A DNA stretch of 64,000 nucleotides, taken from positions 248,001-312,000 of the forward strand of contig NZ_BOOQ01000003.1 in the NCBI RefSeq assembly GCF_016863315.1, read 5' to 3'. Origin of the DNA: Planotetraspora silvatica (lineage in GTDB: Bacteria > Actinomycetota > Actinomycetes > Streptosporangiales > Streptosporangiaceae). Shown here piece by piece: positions 1 to 7,850 of this stretch. The notes under the pieces are model-generated. The model worked only from the letters and a program-made list of their open reading frames with translations. It was not told the DNA's origin and did no database searches. Position numbers and translations under genes: made by a program. Numbering within the stretch: position 1 is the stretch's first letter; every line of letters begins with the position of its first letter.

Positions 1-162
1 GCCGGATGCCACGGTGCCGAGGTTCGCGGTCGGCGGGGCCGTGATGGTGAGGGCGCCCGCGGTGATCGTGAACGTGGTGATGGTGTCGGCCGCGGAGACC
101 GGCGACGCGATCGCGACGACGAGGCCGGCCCCCGCCGCGAGAGCGAGTAGTGATTTACGCAA
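1..162 (-). CDS. Secreted protein, N-terminal part only (cut by window edge)
   Basis: Reading leftward from a TTG at 160-162, the frame stays open to base 1. The product begins with a Sec signal peptide: basic RKS, a hydrophobic run rich in Ala, Leu, Gly and Val, then SPVSAADT with a likely AxA-type cleavage near residue 24. The mature part is Thr/Ile/Pro-rich, like a beta-sandwich surface protein. AGGGG lies 7-8 bases before the TTG and supports this start. Only 54 residues are visible, so the function is unknown. Confidence 0.6.
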   Translation of the reverse strand, partial: MRKSLLALAAGAGLVVAIASPVSAADTITTFTITAGALTITAPPTANLGTVASG

Positions 163-341
163 CAGAAACCCCTGACGACAGGTGGAAGCCGGGAACGCCC
201 GAGAGCCGGCTTGAGATGATCAAGTCGACCTGCAAGCTAACACTCTGTGTAGACGGTCGATAACACTTCGTGGTCAACCGTGGCTAAAGGTCGCCCATCG
301 TCGCGGAATAGCCTGATTTCGCGTGATGGCGCCGGGTGTGC

Positions 342-1097
342 TCAGGCGGCGGATCCCCCGTCGACGACCAGGTCGTGGCCGACGGCGAAGCCCGCGTCGT
401 CCGAAGCCAGCCACAGGATGGTGGCGGTGATCTCGTCGAGGGTGCCCACCCGCCCGATCGGCAGTTGTTCCTTCAGTCGTGCGGTCCGGTCGGCCACGCT
501 CTCGCCGGGACGCATGGACATCGGCGTGTCGTGCGGCCCGGGGCTGACCACGTTGATCCGGATGTCCTCGCGGATGTACTCCAGCGCGGCCGTGCGGCTC
601 AGGACCGCGACCGCCGCCTTGGCCGCGCCGTACGCGCCGAGGCCGGGGACCCGCCGGTGCGCGCCGATCTGGGAGGCCACGTTGACGATCACTCCCGCGC
701 CCGTACGGCGCATGGCGGCGATCTCGTGCTTCATGGACAGGAAGACGCCGGTGACGTTGCCGTCGAGTGTGCGCGTCCAGTCGTCCTCGTCGATGTCGGC
801 GACCTTGGCCGCGGTGAAGACTCCGGCGTTGTTGACCGCGATGTCGAGCCTGCCGTGCCGCCGCACGACCTCGCCGACCATCCGGGCCGCGTCGCCTGAC
901 CGGGTCAGGTCGGCGGTGATCGCCGTGGCGTGCCCGCCCGCGGCCTCGACGAGCTTCACGGTGTCGTCCAGCGGTGCCGCGCGCCGCCCTGTGACTGTGA
1001 CCAGGGCCCCTTCCCGGGCGAAGCCGAGGGCGACCGCCCGGCCGATGCCCGAGCCTCCTCCGGTGACCAGGACCACCTTGCCGGCGAACTTCATCAT
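342..1097 (-). CDS. SDR family NAD(P)-dependent oxidoreductase
   Basis: This 251-residue protein has the classical short-chain dehydrogenase layout. The nucleotide-binding TGGGSGIG lies at residues 12-19, NNAG near 89-92, and the catalytic Asn114, Ser142, Tyr156 and Lys160 are all present. RR at 38-39 after the second beta strand favours NADP(H). Two ATGs stand in tandem at the start, with GAAAGGAA just upstream. It lies 37 bp downstream of a TetR gene on the same strand and is probably co-transcribed with it. The substrate cannot be told from sequence. Confidence 0.9.
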   Translation of the reverse strand: MMKFAGKVVLVTGGGSGIGRAVALGFAREGALVTVTGRRAAPLDDTVKLVEAAGGHATAITADLTRSGDAARMVGEVVRRHGRLDIAVNNAGVFTAAKVADIDEDDWTRTLDGNVTGVFLSMKHEIAAMRRTGAGVIVNVASQIGAHRRVPGLGAYGAAKAAVAVLSRTAALEYIREDIRINVVSPGPHDTPMSMRPGESVADRTARLKEQLPIGRVGTLDEITATILWLASDDAGFAVGHDLVVDGGSAA

Positions 1098-1134
1098 GTT
1101 CCTTTCGAGATCGATCGTTCCCGATATCGGGCGG

Positions 1135-1716
1135 TCAGCGGAGGACGGTGAGAGCCTGGGCGGCCGCCTCGCGCAGGCGCTTCGCGTCAGAGGAGCCCTT
1201 GCTCACCAGTCGCAGCCCCTGGAGGAAGACGAGCAGGAACCGGGCGAGCGCCCGTGGATCCCGATCGGCGGGCAGGTCGCCCTCGCCTCGAGCCCTGATC
1301 AGCGCCGATGTCAGCGCCGCTTCCAGTGCGCTCCAGTTGGTGTCGAGCAGGCGCGAGACCTCGGGGTCCCCGGGAAGCATCTCCGCCGCCGCGTTCACGA
1401 TCATGCAACCGCGCCGCCGTGTGTCGGCGATGGCGTCGGTGGCGTAGAACTCGACCAGGGCCCGTACGGCCGGCAGCGCGGGGCCCGGCTGCGAGAGGAT
1501 CTCGATGGGGGACGGGTTCCTGGTCTCCAGGTAGCGCTCGAGTGCCTTCAGATACAGGTCGCGCTTGTTGCCGAAGGTCGAGTACAGGCTGGCGCGCGCT
1601 ATCCCCAGTTCTTCCACCAGGTCGGCCATGGACGTCGCCTCGTAGCCCCGCTCCCAGAACAGGTCGAGTGCGGCCTGCAGCGCCACGTCTGGATCGAACT
1701 CTTTCGTCCTCGCCAT
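1135..1716 (-). CDS. TetR/AcrR family transcriptional regulator
   Basis: This 193-residue repressor has an N-terminal TetR helix-turn-helix (ALDLFWERGYEATSMADL, then GIARASLYSTFGNKRDL). The C-terminal ligand domain carries RRGCMIVNAA, typical of the YxaF/NemR-like branch. The start ATG follows a 14-bp imperfect palindrome that fits an autoregulatory operator. The SDR gene downstream is the obvious target. In this family such regulators often sense small electrophiles, but the ligand here is not readable. Confidence 0.9.
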   Translation of the reverse strand: MARTKEFDPDVALQAALDLFWERGYEATSMADLVEELGIARASLYSTFGNKRDLYLKALERYLETRNPSPIEILSQPGPALPAVRALVEFYATDAIADTRRRGCMIVNAAAEMLPGDPEVSRLLDTNWSALEAALTSALIRARGEGDLPADRDPRALARFLLVFLQGLRLVSKGSSDAKRLREAAAQALTVLR

Positions 1717-1731
1717 GCTCGCACCGTATCA

Positions 1732-1745
1732 AGAACGAACGGTCT
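1732..1745. promoter_or_regulatory. Putative TetR operator
   Basis: AGAACGAACGGTCT is an imperfect palindrome of the form AGA(A/C)CG(A/T)(A/T)CG(T/G)TCT. It lies 16 bp upstream of the TetR start codon, where an autoregulatory site is expected. Only the symmetry and position support it. Confidence 0.45.
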
Positions 1746-1759
1746 AATAAAGTGCGGGG

Positions 1760-2185
1760 TCAGTCGGTTCCGGCGCGCCCGGCCAGCCGCTCGTACCGCT
1801 GCCTGGCGGCCTGCGCGGTGCCGAGCCCGAGACCGAACGCGATCTCCTGCCAGGTGAGCCCGCGGCCTCGTGCCATGAGAAGGAGCGCTGTCTCCAACTG
1901 GTCCATCTCGCCGCGTGCCAGCGGAACGAGAGTCAGGGCGGCGGTGATGTCGGCGGTGTCCACCTCCGGCTCCGTCTCCTCGCGCTGGGCGGTTCCGCTC
2001 GCGAGCAGCGACACGAGCCTGATGGCCTCGTGTGGCCCGAGGACCTGGGGGTGGACCTGCCGGGAACGCTGCTCATCCGTGGCCGCGTGCCGCTCGGCGA
2101 TGCGGGCGAGGGCGGCGTGCACGCGATGCGCGCGAACCTGGTCCGGATTCGGCGGTGTGAAGGGATCGATCGACTCGGACGTCAT
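1760..2185 (-). CDS. Small helix-turn-helix DNA-binding protein
   Basis: This protein of about 141 residues has a charged, variable N-terminal half. It ends in a helix-turn-helix-like segment, LTWQEIAFGLGLGTAQAARQ, followed by RYERL, which resembles sigma-region-4-type HTH ends of small actinobacterial regulators. The ATG at 2185 is chosen because a clear promoter ends six bases before it and no Shine-Dalgarno is visible, so the mRNA is probably leaderless. Upstream in-frame starts up to 2224 would lie inside that promoter. Its targets are unknown. Confidence 0.7.
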   Translation of the reverse strand: MTSESIDPFTPPNPDQVRAHRVHAALARIAERHAATDEQRSRQVHPQVLGPHEAIRLVSLLASGTAQREETEPEVDTADITAALTLVPLARGEMDQLETALLLMARGRGLTWQEIAFGLGLGTAQAARQRYERLAGRAGTD

Positions 2186-2191
2186 GGAGCC

Positions 2192-2221
2192 AATATGCCG
2201 CTCCATACGACTCGTTGTCAA
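2192..2221 (-). promoter_or_regulatory. Sigma70-type promoter, leaderless
   Basis: On the minus strand TTGACA (2216-2221) and CATATT (2192-2197) are 18 bp apart, and the hexamer ends six bases before the ATG at 2185. Transcription would therefore start at or next to the start codon. Confidence 0.6.
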
Positions 2222-2247
2222 CACTTCGTTTTAAACGAAATGTTCAA

Positions 2248-2697
2248 TCAGGTCTGTTTGAGTACCGCCCGCGCGGCCTGCGACGTGGCGTTCAGGGTCG
2301 TGTGCACGACGAGGCCCGGCCGTACGTGTGAGAGTTGAACCTCCACGTCCAGGCGGCGGATGTAGGCGGGGTCGGCGCCGACCACGATCGGCTTCGAGCG
2401 GCCCGCCCACATGCCGAGCTCGTACAGCGCGATCGGCTGCACGGAGCGGCTGCCGGGAAACCAGAACAGGACCATGTCGCAGGCCGCGAGATGCCGGTAC
2501 TCCCAGCCGATCTGCTCGGCCGCCGCCTCCGGAGAGTCCTCGAACGCGGCGCGACGGGGGTTGAGGACGGCGACCGGGAGGTCCGCCAGCCCGGCCGCGA
2601 CCTCGGCCTGCCAGTCCGGGCAGTCCGTGATGCCGCCCGCGAGGAAGACGCTGCGCATCCGGCCGTCGAATTCCTCGGGAGCCTCGACATGGATCAC
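2248..2697 (-). CDS. Nucleoside 2-deoxyribosyltransferase-like protein
   Basis: The product of about 149 residues carries VFLAGGITDCPDWQ near the N-terminus, then VLNPRR and an E-rich helix. The later segment DMVLFWFPGSRSVQPIALYE and LGMWAGRSKPIVVGAD completes the pattern of the nucleoside 2-deoxyribosyltransferase-like fold (DUF4406/PF15891 group). Members act on nucleosides or are found beside phage and defence genes. GTG at 2697 is preferred because GAGAGG lies eight bases upstream. Nothing in the neighbourhood identifies a substrate. Confidence 0.75.
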   Translation of the reverse strand: MIHVEAPEEFDGRMRSVFLAGGITDCPDWQAEVAAGLADLPVAVLNPRRAAFEDSPEAAAEQIGWEYRHLAACDMVLFWFPGSRSVQPIALYELGMWAGRSKPIVVGADPAYIRRLDVEVQLSHVRPGLVVHTTLNATSQAARAVLKQT

Positions 2698-2757
2698 GTG
2701 TTCGTCCTCTCCACGATGCGGACGACTCCGGTATGCGCGGCCGGCCACGCGACCTGG

Positions 2758-3888
2758 TCACGCGGTCGGCCGGACGAACGGGTCAGAAGACGAATTCGCT
2801 GGGCTCGATGCCCTTGTTGACGACCCCCAGGCGGAGCTCTGCTTGAGGGTGCCCTTGGTGGTGCCCAGGTAGAGACGCAGGTCGTTGTTGCCCGACGTGT
2901 AGAGGTCGTTCCTGCGGTCGCCGTTGACGTCTCCGATGGCGAACAGGCGCCAGGTCTTGGAGAACCTGTGGCCGACGATGCGGCGGGCGGCGAACACGCC
3001 CTTGCCGGTACGCGGGTAGAGCCAGAGGTCGCCCTTGGTGTCGCGGGCCACGAGGTCGTTCTTCGTGTCGCCCGTGAGGTCTCCGGCAGCCGAGATGAGG
3101 CTCATCTTGTTCCAGCCGTGCGCGAGCAGTCGGCGGGGGGCCAGGCGTTGAGCCGTGTTGTGGGGATAGAGCCACAGGTCGCCCTTCTTGTCACGGGCGA
3201 TGATGTCCTCGCGGCCGTCGCCGGTGTAGTCCCCGTGCCTGGCCAGCGCCGTCATGCTGTTCCAGCCGACGCCGAGGTCGATCGGTTTGGTGCCGTCGCC
3301 GGGGAGCACCCACAAGCGACCCTGGACGGACCGCATCAGGATCTGACTCTGGCCGTTCCCCATGAAGGAGCCGAACGGCTTCGGCGTGCCGGCCGGATCG
3401 TCCGCCGGCCGGATCCAGTCCACGTACTGCACACGTGATGTGCACTCGTGCCAGGTGGGTGCGAGGTTGAGCGAACCCGCGTGGTTGCGCCACGGGGAGG
3501 CGATGCGGCCCGTCAAGTTGATGCCCCAGGAGTCCCAGGAATCCATCCCGAAGCTGGTGCGACCGCCCGCCGCGGTGTAGTCCTTGCCGCCGAAAATGCA
3601 GGCATTGCCCGCGGTCCGGTTGGTCAGGGAGGCCGCGTGTCTGCCGGCGACGCCCAGGTCGCGCTGGTCCGTACGGAACTTCCAGACGGCGCCCTTGCCG
3701 TCCAGGCCGCTGAAGAGGCAGAAGTAGCCCTTCTGGCAGCGGTCGTAGCCGGACGGAGAGGCGTCGGCCGAACCGGCCATGGTCGCGCCCGCGGCGACGA
3801 CCAAGGCCATGACGGTGGAGGCGGCGCGCACCACACGTGCGCGTTTCGTTCGGAGAGCCAAGATCGTTCCATTCCCCGGTTGATCCAT
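2758..3888 (-). CDS. Secreted I36-domain / VCBS-repeat protein, likely frameshifted near its C-terminus
   Basis: A hydrophobic signal segment (residues 20-43) is followed by a peptidase inhibitor I36-type domain (CQKGYFCLFSG, then Cys pairs and a WxSWG region). About four FG-GAP/VCBS units follow, with DYTGDGREDIIAR, DLTGDTKNDLVARD and DVNGDRRNDLY, which are Ca-binding propeller blades. A TTG at residue 11 is another possible start. The last 27 residues in this frame are Ser/Arg-rich and unlike the family. One added G in the G5 run (C5 at 2824-2828) would instead read WGVVNKGIEPSEFVF and stop at 2783. That is either a real indel or a homopolymer error. Confidence 0.75.
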   Translation of the reverse strand: MDQPGNGTILALRTKRARVVRAASTVMALVVAAGATMAGSADASPSGYDRCQKGYFCLFSGLDGKGAVWKFRTDQRDLGVAGRHAASLTNRTAGNACIFGGKDYTAAGGRTSFGMDSWDSWGINLTGRIASPWRNHAGSLNLAPTWHECTSRVQYVDWIRPADDPAGTPKPFGSFMGNGQSQILMRSVQGRLWVLPGDGTKPIDLGVGWNSMTALARHGDYTGDGREDIIARDKKGDLWLYPHNTAQRLAPRRLLAHGWNKMSLISAAGDLTGDTKNDLVARDTKGDLWLYPRTGKGVFAARRIVGHRFSKTWRLFAIGDVNGDRRNDLYTSGNNDLRLYLGTTKGTLKQSSAWGSSTRASSPANSSSDPFVRPTA

Positions 3889-4019
3889 CCGGCGACACAG
3901 CCGCCGGATGGGTCAATTTATGTGGAATTTAGGAACACAAATCTCTATCCGTCCATCCGACGAAGAATGTTCACAGAACGGTGATCAAGCGGCATTTCTG
4001 CCGAATGGGTCACCTCGCG

Positions 4020-4592
4020 TCAGGCGAGCAACGTGCCGAATGCGATGGCGAAGAACGAGTCGAAGGCCTCCGTCGACCGGTTCGTCCTGGCCATGATCAA
4101 GGTGCCCTCCCACGCGTTGAGGAGGAAGCGCGCGGTCGTCTCCGGATCGAGATCGGAGCGTACGGCTCCCGCTCGCTGGGCGTCGGCGATCGCCGAGGTG
4201 ATCGCGTCGGCCCACGCCTGGAAGGCCTGGCTCACGGCCGTCCGGATGGCCTCGCTGTGATCGGCGATCTCCGCGCCGAAATTGCCGAGAAGGCATCCGC
4301 GGGTGATCTCGTGGTCCAGGATCTCGTCCCGGAAGAACTCGAAATGCCTTCGTAGACGGGTGAGGGGTTCCACGGCGGGATCGGCGAGGTCCTGCAGTCG
4401 ACGACTGGCGCCGTACTCTTCCAGGGCGACGATCGCCAGGGCTTCCTTGCTCTCGAAGTGGTTGTAGAACGACCCCTTCGGCACGCCGGCGCGATCGGTG
4501 ATGTCCTTCACTCCCGCCGCGTTGAAGCCTCGGGTGTGGAACTGCTCCAGCGCAGCCTCGACGATCTCCTTGCGCATGCTGGGCCTGGCCAT
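4020..4592 (-). CDS. TetR family repressor of the adjacent dehydrogenase
   Basis: About 190 residues. The N-terminal HTH is EAALEQFHTRGFNAAGVKDI followed by GVPKGSFYNHFESKEAL, and the C-terminal domain carries HEITRGCLLGNFGAE, typical of AcuR/YxaF-like TetR proteins. ATG at 4592 is chosen over 4616 because GAGGGAG lies seven bases upstream. It is divergent from a zinc alcohol dehydrogenase. Two nearly identical 17-bp sites lie in the shared spacer, one per gene, so it should repress itself and the dehydrogenase. Confidence 0.9.
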   Translation of the reverse strand: MARPSMRKEIVEAALEQFHTRGFNAAGVKDITDRAGVPKGSFYNHFESKEALAIVALEEYGASRRLQDLADPAVEPLTRLRRHFEFFRDEILDHEITRGCLLGNFGAEIADHSEAIRTAVSQAFQAWADAITSAIADAQRAGAVRSDLDPETTARFLLNAWEGTLIMARTNRSTEAFDSFFAIAFGTLLA

Positions 4593-4614
4593 GATCGCTC
4601 CCTCTTCCGCGTCC

Positions 4615-4631
4615 AATATGGCCGGTCGTCT
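4615..4631. promoter_or_regulatory. TetR operator copy 1 (repressor side)
   Basis: Reading on the minus strand AGACGACCGGCCATATT lies 23 bp upstream of the repressor start codon. It matches the second copy at 4696-4712 at 16 of 17 positions in opposite orientation. Such a pair in one divergent spacer is strong evidence for a shared repressor. Confidence 0.75.
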
Positions 4632-4682
4632 CCCCGTTCGTCAAGTCGGGATCAGGTGATCCCGCCGGCATCCGGGCATCGT

Positions 4683-4712
4683 TTGACTTCGTCTAAGACG
4701 ACCGGTCATATT
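4683..4712 (+). promoter_or_regulatory. Dehydrogenase promoter overlapped by TetR operator copy 2
   Basis: TTGACT (4683-4688) and TCATAT (4706-4711) are separated by 17 bp. The operator AGACGACCGGTCATATT (4696-4712), with the palindromic core GACCGGTC, covers the -10 hexamer. A bound repressor would therefore exclude RNA polymerase. Confidence 0.7.
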
Positions 4713-4785
4713 GAGAACGCACCGGGCGCCTGCCGACCATCGGACAGCGAGCCGCCCCGGGGCCGAGTCCCATGCGAGGAGAACC

Positions 4786-5802
4786 ATGTCCACCTACCGT
4801 GCCTTCGAAGTGACCGGATCACGCCAGTTCGAGCTCGTGGAGCGCGAGCTCACGCAGCCGGCGGCGGGTCACGTGCGGATCCGAGTAGAGAGTTGTGGCG
4901 TCTGCCATACGGACGCCGTCACCGTGGAAGGACATCGAGCGGACCCGGGCCAGCCGCTCATCCCCGGCCACGAGATCGTCGGAGTCATCGACGCGGTCGG
5001 CGACGGTGTGCGCAACTGGCGGACAGGCGAGCGCGTCGGCGTGGGCTTCCTCGGAGGCCACTGCGGAGAGTGCGACCGCTGCAGGCGGGGCGATTTCGTC
5101 AACTGCACCGATCAGCAGAACGTGGGAATGACCACGGACGGCGGCTACGCCGAGGTGGCCTTCGCCAGGACCAGCGGGCTCGTGCGCATCCCCGAGGGAA
5201 TGGACTCCGCCGAGGCGGCGCCGCTGTTGTGCGCCGGTCTCACGACGTTCAAGGCGCTGCAGCAGGTGGACAGCCGCCCTGGAGACCTCGTCGCGGTCCA
5301 GGGGATCGGAGGTCTCGGCCACCTCGGCGTGCAGTACGCCGTGAAGCTCGGCTACCGCGTCGCCGCCATCGCCCGGGGTGCGGGCAAGGCCGAGCTGGCC
5401 CGGCGGTTGGGCGCCGACCACTACATCGACAGCATCGAGAACGACCCGGGGGCCGCACTGGTCGAGCTCGGCGGCGCGGCCGCGATCATCGCGACGGCCG
5501 CCAGCGGCGCGTCGATGAGCGCACTGGTCCCCGGGCTCGCGCCGCGCGGCCGCATGGTGGTCGTCGGAGTCGGCTCGGATCCCATCTCCGTCAGCACGCT
5601 GGACCTCACCTTCGGGACACGCACGATCACCGGCAGCCTCACCGGCAGCTCGATCGAGAACGAGGACAACCTCGACTTCAGTCAGCGGCACGCCATCCGG
5701 CCGATGATCGAGACCCTCCCGCTGTCCGCCGCACCCGAGGCGTACGAGCGCATGATCTCCGGCAAGGCCCGGTTCCGCGTCGTCCTGGACACGAAGGCCT
5801 AA
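4786..5802 (+). CDS. Zinc-dependent alcohol dehydrogenase
   Basis: This 338-residue MDR enzyme carries the catalytic-zinc segment GVCHTD, GHEIVGVIDAVG, and a structural-zinc site GGHCGECDRCRRGDFVNC. The Rossmann motif is GIGGLGHLGVQYA. The overall form is that of class III-like NAD(P)-dependent primary alcohol dehydrogenases. ATG at 4786 follows GCGAGGAGAACC. It is transcribed away from its TetR regulator. A SnoaL-like gene and a second MDR reductase follow on the same strand and may form one inducible unit for a small carbonyl or alcohol substrate. Confidence 0.92.
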   Translation: MSTYRAFEVTGSRQFELVERELTQPAAGHVRIRVESCGVCHTDAVTVEGHRADPGQPLIPGHEIVGVIDAVGDGVRNWRTGERVGVGFLGGHCGECDRCRRGDFVNCTDQQNVGMTTDGGYAEVAFARTSGLVRIPEGMDSAEAAPLLCAGLTTFKALQQVDSRPGDLVAVQGIGGLGHLGVQYAVKLGYRVAAIARGAGKAELARRLGADHYIDSIENDPGAALVELGGAAAIIATAASGASMSALVPGLAPRGRMVVVGVGSDPISVSTLDLTFGTRTITGSLTGSSIENEDNLDFSQRHAIRPMIETLPLSAAPEAYERMISGKARFRVVLDTKA

Positions 5803-5839
5803 GCGAAATGCCCGCGAAAGCCGTACTCGGGAGATCGAA

Positions 5840-6241
5840 ATGAGCCGGAGAAGCGACATCGAGACGGTCGAGGCCGCCTACCGGGCCCTCACGGCCGGTG
5901 ACCTTCACGGCCTCCTCGACCTGATCCACCCAGATGTCCGGGTCTACCACGCGGCGAAGGACGCGCCCTGGGGCGGCGCCTACGACGGGATCGAGGAGTT
6001 CAAGGAGTTCCTCGGCCGGGTCGCCGCCGCGATGGACAGCACGCTCGAGATGGACGCCGTCTTCGAGGCGGGCGAACGCGTCGTGGGAGTCGGCCGTGCG
6101 CACGGCACCCTGCGGGCCAACGGCGCGTCCTTCGACGCGCGGGAGGTCAACGTCTGGCACGTGCGCGACGGGAAGATCCTCACCTTCGAGGTGTACCTGG
6201 ACGCGCCGGTCCTGCTGGCCGCGCTCGCGAAGCAGCCCTAG
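5840..6241 (+). CDS. SnoaL-like / NTF2-fold protein
   Basis: This 133-residue protein has the SnoaL-like pattern: a first helix ETVEAAYRALTAGDL, HPDVRVYH, a second helical part EEFKEFLGRV, then sheets ending REVNVWHVRDGKILTFEVYLD. Such domains act as isomerases, hydratases or ligand pockets. It lies 37 bp after the alcohol dehydrogenase and probably shares its transcript. The active-site chemistry cannot be assigned. Confidence 0.8.
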   Translation: MSRRSDIETVEAAYRALTAGDLHGLLDLIHPDVRVYHAAKDAPWGGAYDGIEEFKEFLGRVAAAMDSTLEMDAVFEAGERVVGVGRAHGTLRANGASFDAREVNVWHVRDGKILTFEVYLDAPVLLAALAKQP

Positions 6242-6343
6242 CCCAACCCCTCGCACCGTCCTACCGGCCGCGCGGCGCTGCCGCCGGTCGCGGCGAGGGC
6301 GGTCATGCAATCACCCATGACCTCAATGAGGAGCAGTTCCACA

Positions 6344-7354
6344 ATGAGCAGGATCCTTCTCACCAAGCTCGGCTCCGACGCCGAATCGTTCCGCCTCGAC
6401 GACGAGCCCGACCGGCCTCTCGGCCCCGGCGACCTGCTCGTCGCCCTCGAGGCCGCTCCCCTCAATCCCGCCGACTTCCTGCTGTCCAACGGCTGGTACG
6501 CCGTGCAGCCCGAGTTCCCCTTCGCCATGGGGGCGGAGGGCGTCGGCCGGGTGCTCGAGGCCGGGTCGGCGGCCGGCCAGGCGCTGGTCGGGCGTCGCGT
6601 GCTCATCCTCCCGACATACGAGCAGGGCACCTGGGCGGACAGGGTCGTCGTCCCCGCCCGCAACGTGGTCATCGTCGGGGAGACGGCCGACGCCCTCCAG
6701 CTCGCCATGCTCGGGATCAACCCGGCAACCGCCTACCACCTGCTCAACCGTTACGTCGCGTTGCGGCCGGGCGACTGGATCGGCCTCACGCTGGCCAACG
6801 GCGCGGTCGGTCAGGCCGTGATCGCCCTCGCCAGGCGGGCCGGCGTCAAGATCCTCGGCATCGTGCGCCGCGAGGAGGCGGCCGAGCAGGTGAGGAAGCT
6901 CGGCGCCGACGTCGTCATCGTCGACGACGGGGAGAACCTCGGCGATCGGGTCGGCCAGGCGCTCGACGGCGCGAAGCTGCGGCTGGTCCTGGACGGGGTC
7001 GGCGGTCCTGACGTCGCCGCCCAGTTGGCGCCCTCGATCGAGTCCGGCGGGGCCTTCGTCGCCTTCTCGGCCATGACCGGTCAGCCGCCGGTCATGCCGC
7101 TCGCCGAACTCGTCTACCGCGAGATCTCCGTCCATGGCCTGTACGCGATCAACTGGGTCTGGAATGCTCCGCGCGAGGAGATCGAGAAGGTCTACGCGGA
7201 GCTCGCCGAGCTCGTCGAGAAGGGTGTGCTCAACGCCTCGGTCGAGGCCACGTACTCGCTCGACCAGTACCGCGAGGCCATCGCGCACGCCCAGCGGCCC
7301 GAGCGCTCGGGCAAGGTGCTCTTCGCCTTCGATCGGCCGGGCACGTCGTCCTGA
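6344..7354 (+). CDS. Zinc-free MDR reductase (enoyl/quinone reductase-like)
   Basis: A 336-residue medium-chain reductase without the zinc-ligand cysteines. It carries PLNPADFLLSNGWY, FAMGAEGVGRV, the cofactor loop NGAVGQAVIALARRAG, and RR after the next strand, suggesting NADPH. It resembles the 2-enoyl thioester reductase (MECR/ETR) branch. ATG at 6344 follows GAGGAG, although an upstream in-frame ATG at 6305 exists. It probably acts in the TetR-regulated reductase unit, but the substrate is unknown. Confidence 0.85.
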   Translation: MSRILLTKLGSDAESFRLDDEPDRPLGPGDLLVALEAAPLNPADFLLSNGWYAVQPEFPFAMGAEGVGRVLEAGSAAGQALVGRRVLILPTYEQGTWADRVVVPARNVVIVGETADALQLAMLGINPATAYHLLNRYVALRPGDWIGLTLANGAVGQAVIALARRAGVKILGIVRREEAAEQVRKLGADVVIVDDGENLGDRVGQALDGAKLRLVLDGVGGPDVAAQLAPSIESGGAFVAFSAMTGQPPVMPLAELVYREISVHGLYAINWVWNAPREEIEKVYAELAELVEKGVLNASVEATYSLDQYREAIAHAQRPERSGKVLFAFDRPGTSS

Positions 7355-7555
7355 TCGGGATCTCGAGGCCCACGCACGCGCCCCGTCCCTCGTACGGCGG
7401 GGCGCGGCGAACGGGCGCAAGACGATCTGTTCGGCGGCCGGGGACCGACGTATAGTCCTATCGAAGATCGGCACCGAACGAGTGTCGGCAGCGGCTGCCG
7501 CGATGGTGGCGTACGTGCACAACCGGTTCCCCTCCCGCGTCGTCGAAGGTGCCCA

Positions 7556-7783
7556 GTGGACGATTTCCTGAACAAGGCCTGGGTGGTGTGGGCCGGGTTG
7601 TTCGCCGTCTCGTTCGCCGTCCTCGAGGGCTGGGCGCTGCTCAACCGGCGCGACGGCGACACCCTGTCGGACCAGATCCGCGCGTGGCTCGGCATCAACC
7701 CGGTGAAGCACTGGCGCCTGGCGGGGGCAGGGGCCTTTCTCGGGTTCCTCCTCTGGTTCGGTTGGCACATCGTCTTCCAGTGA
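7556..7783 (+). CDS. Small two-helix membrane protein
   Basis: 75 residues with two predicted membrane segments (about 8-29 and 53-74). Between them is a short polar stretch NRRDGDTLSDQIRAWLGINP. It starts with GTG; a GAAGG lies 12 bases away, so translation signals are weak. Codon use fits the genome. I do not recognise the family. Holin-like or stress membrane peptides have similar size, but nothing nearby supports either. Confidence 0.6.
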   Translation: MDDFLNKAWVVWAGLFAVSFAVLEGWALLNRRDGDTLSDQIRAWLGINPVKHWRLAGAGAFLGFLLWFGWHIVFQ

Positions 7784-7850
7784 CGGGGGCCCAACGCGAC
7801 GTCTGATTGCCGCCAGCGTGGATCCAGGTGGCGGAAAGACACTGGTCCGC

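Noticed and set aside
280-1857. 525-residue plus-strand frame over the SDR and TetR genes
   Set aside because: It runs antisense to two well-supported genes with Arg/Ala/Ser-rich composition and no recognisable domain.
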